Shown here in pieces: positions 4,850 through 7,036 of a stretch of 7,036 bases of DNA. The notes beneath the pieces are model-generated. The model was not told where the DNA came from and did no database searches. It was given only the letters and a program-made list of their open reading frames with translations. Source of the stretch: Sulfurovum sp. bin170 (GTDB taxonomy: Bacteria > Campylobacterota > Campylobacteria > Campylobacterales > Sulfurovaceae); the NCBI RefSeq assembly GCF_010892395.1, contig NZ_JAACKB010000176.1, positions 1 through 7,036 of the forward strand, read 5' to 3'. Each line of letters opens with the position of its first letter. The first letter of the stretch is position 1. The position numbers and the translations under genes are program-made.

Positions 4850-5743
4850 ATGAGATTACTACAGATATTAGTTTTGATGATGAGTTTTTCTCTGCTTTCT
4901 CTAGCAAATCAGAATATAGAGAGACCATTTCTATGGGAAGTCAAAAAAGGGAATCAACACTTTTATCTCTTTGGTACGATGCACTTAGCTGACCCAAAAC
5001 TACAAATTTTACCAAAAGCTCTAAAAGAGGTGATAGATAGAAGTGATATTGTTCGTACAGAGATACCAATGGATGCCTCGACACAGCTAAAAGCCACCTC
5101 AATGATGATACGAACTGATGGTAAAAAACTAAAAGATATTTTGCCATCTAAGCTCTATGCTAGAACAGGTAGTTATCTAAATAGTATAAATCCAGAGTTG
5201 AATCTTGTTCCATTTGAGAGTATGAAAGTTTGGGTCGTCTCAACCATAGTTACAACATTAGAAAACCAACTCAAATATCCAGATATGCGACCGATAGACA
5301 CAGTTATCTACCACTACGCAAAGAGTCAAAAAAAAGATGTAGGTGGAGTAGAGACGATAGAGGAGCAGTTGAGTGTTATGGATAGTTTTACCCTAAAAGA
5401 GCAGATTTTGGGTTTAGAGTCATCTCTTGACTATCTTGATACAGGTGTGAATTTCACAGCAAAGATGAAAGAGCTGTATATGAGAGGTGACTCCAAAGAT
5501 ATGATGAGTTTTATAGAGAGTATGATGTTTCAGATGCCAAAATATAAAAAGATGGAGGAGAAGTTTATGAAGCTACTTCTCTATGATAGAAATGTTAAGA
5601 TGGCTAAGAAAATAGAGAAACTTGTTACTACAAACTCTAAAAAACAGTCAGTTTTTGCTTTTGGTGTGATGCACTTTTTGGGTGAAAAGAGTGTTATAGA
5701 GATTTTAGAGCATCATGGATATATTGTAAAGAGGGTTAACTAA
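4850..5743 (+). CDS. TraB/GumN-family secreted protein
   Basis: This is a complete 297-residue protein. A signal peptide (residues 1-19, cleavage likely after LSLA) predicts export to the periplasm or outer surface. The mature part fits the TraB/GumN (PF01963) family: an N-terminal FLWEVKKGNQHFYLFGTMHLADP with the GTMH motif (42-45), and a C-terminal repeat of the motif, FAFGVMH (269-275), followed by SVIEILEHHGYIVKRV. In the related eukaryotic TIKI proteins the paired G-x-x-H motifs coordinate a metal for proteolysis, so a metalloprotease-like activity is possible. The bacterial function is not established and the substrate is unknown. The ATG follows the rlmB-like stop by 9 bp, with AGGA and AGAG upstream, and the helicase gene begins 2 bp after its stop, so it is probably expressed with both. 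Confidence 0.85.
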   Translation: MRLLQILVLMMSFSLLSLANQNIERPFLWEVKKGNQHFYLFGTMHLADPKLQILPKALKEVIDRSDIVRTEIPMDASTQLKATSMMIRTDGKKLKDILPSKLYARTGSYLNSINPELNLVPFESMKVWVVSTIVTTLENQLKYPDMRPIDTVIYHYAKSQKKDVGGVETIEEQLSVMDSFTLKEQILGLESSLDYLDTGVNFTAKMKELYMRGDSKDMMSFIESMMFQMPKYKKMEEKFMKLLLYDRNVKMAKKIEKLVTTNSKKQSVFAFGVMHFLGEKSVIEILEHHGYIVKRVN

Positions 5744-5745
5744 AA

Positions 5746-7036
5746 ATGTCATTAGCAACACTGGGATTGTCCCCTGAAATTTTAAAAGCTCTAAAAGATA
5801 AAGGCTATGAAAATGCCACACCCATACAGAAAGAGCTTATCCCCGCTATGTTTGGTGGTTATGATATTATGGCAGGTGCTCAGACAGGTACAGGAAAGAC
5901 AGCAGGTTTTGCACTCCCTATACTTCAAGAGCTTAACAGAGATTTCAAAGAGGGTAAACACCATCTAAAAGCGGTGATTTTAGTACCTACACGAGAGTTA
6001 GCCAAACAGGTTCATGCAAGTTTTGAGACCTATGGTCACTATCTACCTCTAAAGAGCGTGGTACTCTATGGTGGCTCAAACATGACATCACAAGCCAATA
6101 GACTCAAACGAGGTGTTGATATTATTGTGGCAACTTCAGGACGATTTTTGGAGCATGTGGGACAGAAAAACATCTCACTAGATGCAGTAAGATATTTGGT
6201 TCTTGATGAGGCTGATACGATTTTAGATATGGGCTTTGTACATGAGGTGACAAAAATACTAGCTTCCCTACCTGCTAAACGGCAAAATATTTTGATTTCA
6301 GCAACTCTTTCAGGTTCCGTTAAACGATTAGCAGAGCAGATACTCCATCGACCTAAATTGATAGAAGTAGATAGCATGGGAACTTCGGCAAGTATGGTAA
6401 AACAGACTGTTTATCCTGTGCTAAAAGAGCTAAAGAATGAACTGCTCTCCTACCTAATAGGTTCACGAAACTACAGCCAAGTTTTGGTTTTTGTTCGCAA
6501 AAAAGAGATTGCAGATGAAGTATTCAAAGAGTTGAATCTAAGTGGTTTAAAAACATCAGTTATCCATGGAGGAAAAAGTTCAGGAGTTCGCTCTCGTGCT
6601 TTGTCTGATTTCAAAGAGGGAAAAATTCGAGTACTAGTTGCCACCGACATAGCGGCACGAGGCTTGGATATCCCCACCCTTCCTGTGGTAATAAACTATG
6701 ATATTCCTCATGTGACAGGTGACTATATCCACCGTATTGGACGAACAGGACGAGCAGGAAAAAGTGGTTTAGCCATTACGCTTGTATCACCCAAAGAGGA
6801 GGTAGCTCTAAAAGATGTAGAGCGACTTATGGCTAGAGCCATTGAGCGAGAACTTATTGAAGGGTATGCTCCTAAAGTTGAAAAGGTACAACGAGGAGCT
6901 AGAAAGACAGCCGATACCAAGAAAAAAACCGATGGGGCTTTTGGAAAAAAGAAGAGTAGCTCTGCTCCTACTAAAAAGAAACGAAAAACTACTAAACGAG
7001 ATGGGTTTAAGGCGTTTGATGATGCTAAACCAAAAA
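5746..7036 (+). CDS. DEAD-box ATP-dependent RNA helicase, RhlE-like (3' end beyond window)
   Basis: The frame is open from ATG 5746 to the right edge (430 codons), so only the C-terminal end is missing. Both RecA-like domains are complete. The Q motif is residues 6-28 (LGLSPEILKAL...TPIQ), Walker A AQTGTGKT (45-52), PTRELA (81-86), DEAD (154-157), SAT (185-187), ATDIAARGLD (299-308) and HRIGRTGR (329-336). It unwinds or remodels RNA using ATP, typically in ribosome assembly, mRNA decay or cold adaptation. Motif Ib reads TSGR (130-133) rather than the usual TPGR. From residue 373 onward the tail is rich in Lys, Arg, Ser and Thr, an RNA-binding-type extension typical of the RhlE group. The start sits 2 bp after the GumN-family stop, with GAGGG at 5731-5735 as ribosome site. 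Adjacent to an rRNA methyltransferase, a ribosome-biogenesis role is plausible. Confidence 0.92.
   Translation, partial: MSLATLGLSPEILKALKDKGYENATPIQKELIPAMFGGYDIMAGAQTGTGKTAGFALPILQELNRDFKEGKHHLKAVILVPTRELAKQVHASFETYGHYLPLKSVVLYGGSNMTSQANRLKRGVDIIVATSGRFLEHVGQKNISLDAVRYLVLDEADTILDMGFVHEVTKILASLPAKRQNILISATLSGSVKRLAEQILHRPKLIEVDSMGTSASMVKQTVYPVLKELKNELLSYLIGSRNYSQVLVFVRKKEIADEVFKELNLSGLKTSVIHGGKSSGVRSRALSDFKEGKIRVLVATDIAARGLDIPTLPVVINYDIPHVTGDYIHRIGRTGRAGKSGLAITLVSPKEEVALKDVERLMARAIERELIEGYAPKVEKVQRGARKTADTKKKTDGAFGKKKSSSAPTKKKRKTTKRDGFKAFDDAKPK

Noticed and set aside
3657..5147. Minus-strand open frames opposite fabI, rlmB-like and gumN-like genes (3657-3842, 3950-4207, 4444-4662, 4941-5147)
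   Set aside because: Each is opposite well-supported coding sequence and resembles no protein.
6066..6920. Three minus-strand open frames opposite the helicase gene (6066-6377, 6471-6677, 6723-6920)
   Set aside because: All are antisense to conserved helicase motifs, with shadow-frame composition and no ribosome sites.

Overview
The window is AT-rich DNA that looks like a Campylobacterota (epsilonproteobacterial) chromosome, probably a Sulfurimonas/Sulfurovum-type organism. The evidence is the short, tightly packed genes, a FabI with the HSIAFAP signature, a stand-alone single-domain asparaginase and extended -10 promoters without clear -35 boxes. The genus is an inference.

Left part, minus strand (transcribed right to left): a single-domain asparaginase-like protein (3107-2595), a 271-bp intergenic region, a NosL-like copper-chaperone candidate (2323-1805), an overlapping DsbD_2/TauE-SafE-type membrane protein (1818-1111), a ThiQ-like ABC ATPase (1066-419), and an overlapping thiamine/choline-kinase-like phosphotransferase (422 to beyond base 1). 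This suggests a copper-handling pair followed by a thiamine uptake and phosphorylation pair.

Right part, plus strand: fabI (3196-4026), an 18-codon mini-ORF that bridges to an RlmB-like SpoU rRNA 2'-O-methyltransferase (4079-4840), a secreted TraB/GumN-family protein (4850-5743) and a DEAD-box RNA helicase (5746 to beyond the right edge). The junctions are 2-52 bp, so this is probably one operon. It mixes fatty-acid synthesis with ribosome/RNA functions. The two blocks diverge from a short promoter region at 3108-3195.

The most unusual part is 2452-2621. Two copies of an identical 34-bp sequence, 77 bp apart, each sit inside their own inverted repeat. The outer arms of the two units have unrelated sequences, but each pair is perfectly complementary (10 bp and 12 bp). 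A perfect extended -10 (TGTTATAAT) on the plus strand places a predicted transcription start at the first base of the first hairpin. This reads as a tandem-hairpin non-coding RNA gene. Its 3' end is antisense to the end of the asparaginase gene. I do not recognise it as a known RNA family.

Separately, a 26-bp GC-rich palindromic repeat is present in frame inside both the ThiQ gene and the kinase gene, in opposite orientations and with a compensatory base-pair change. It resembles the protein-coding palindromic elements described in Rickettsia.
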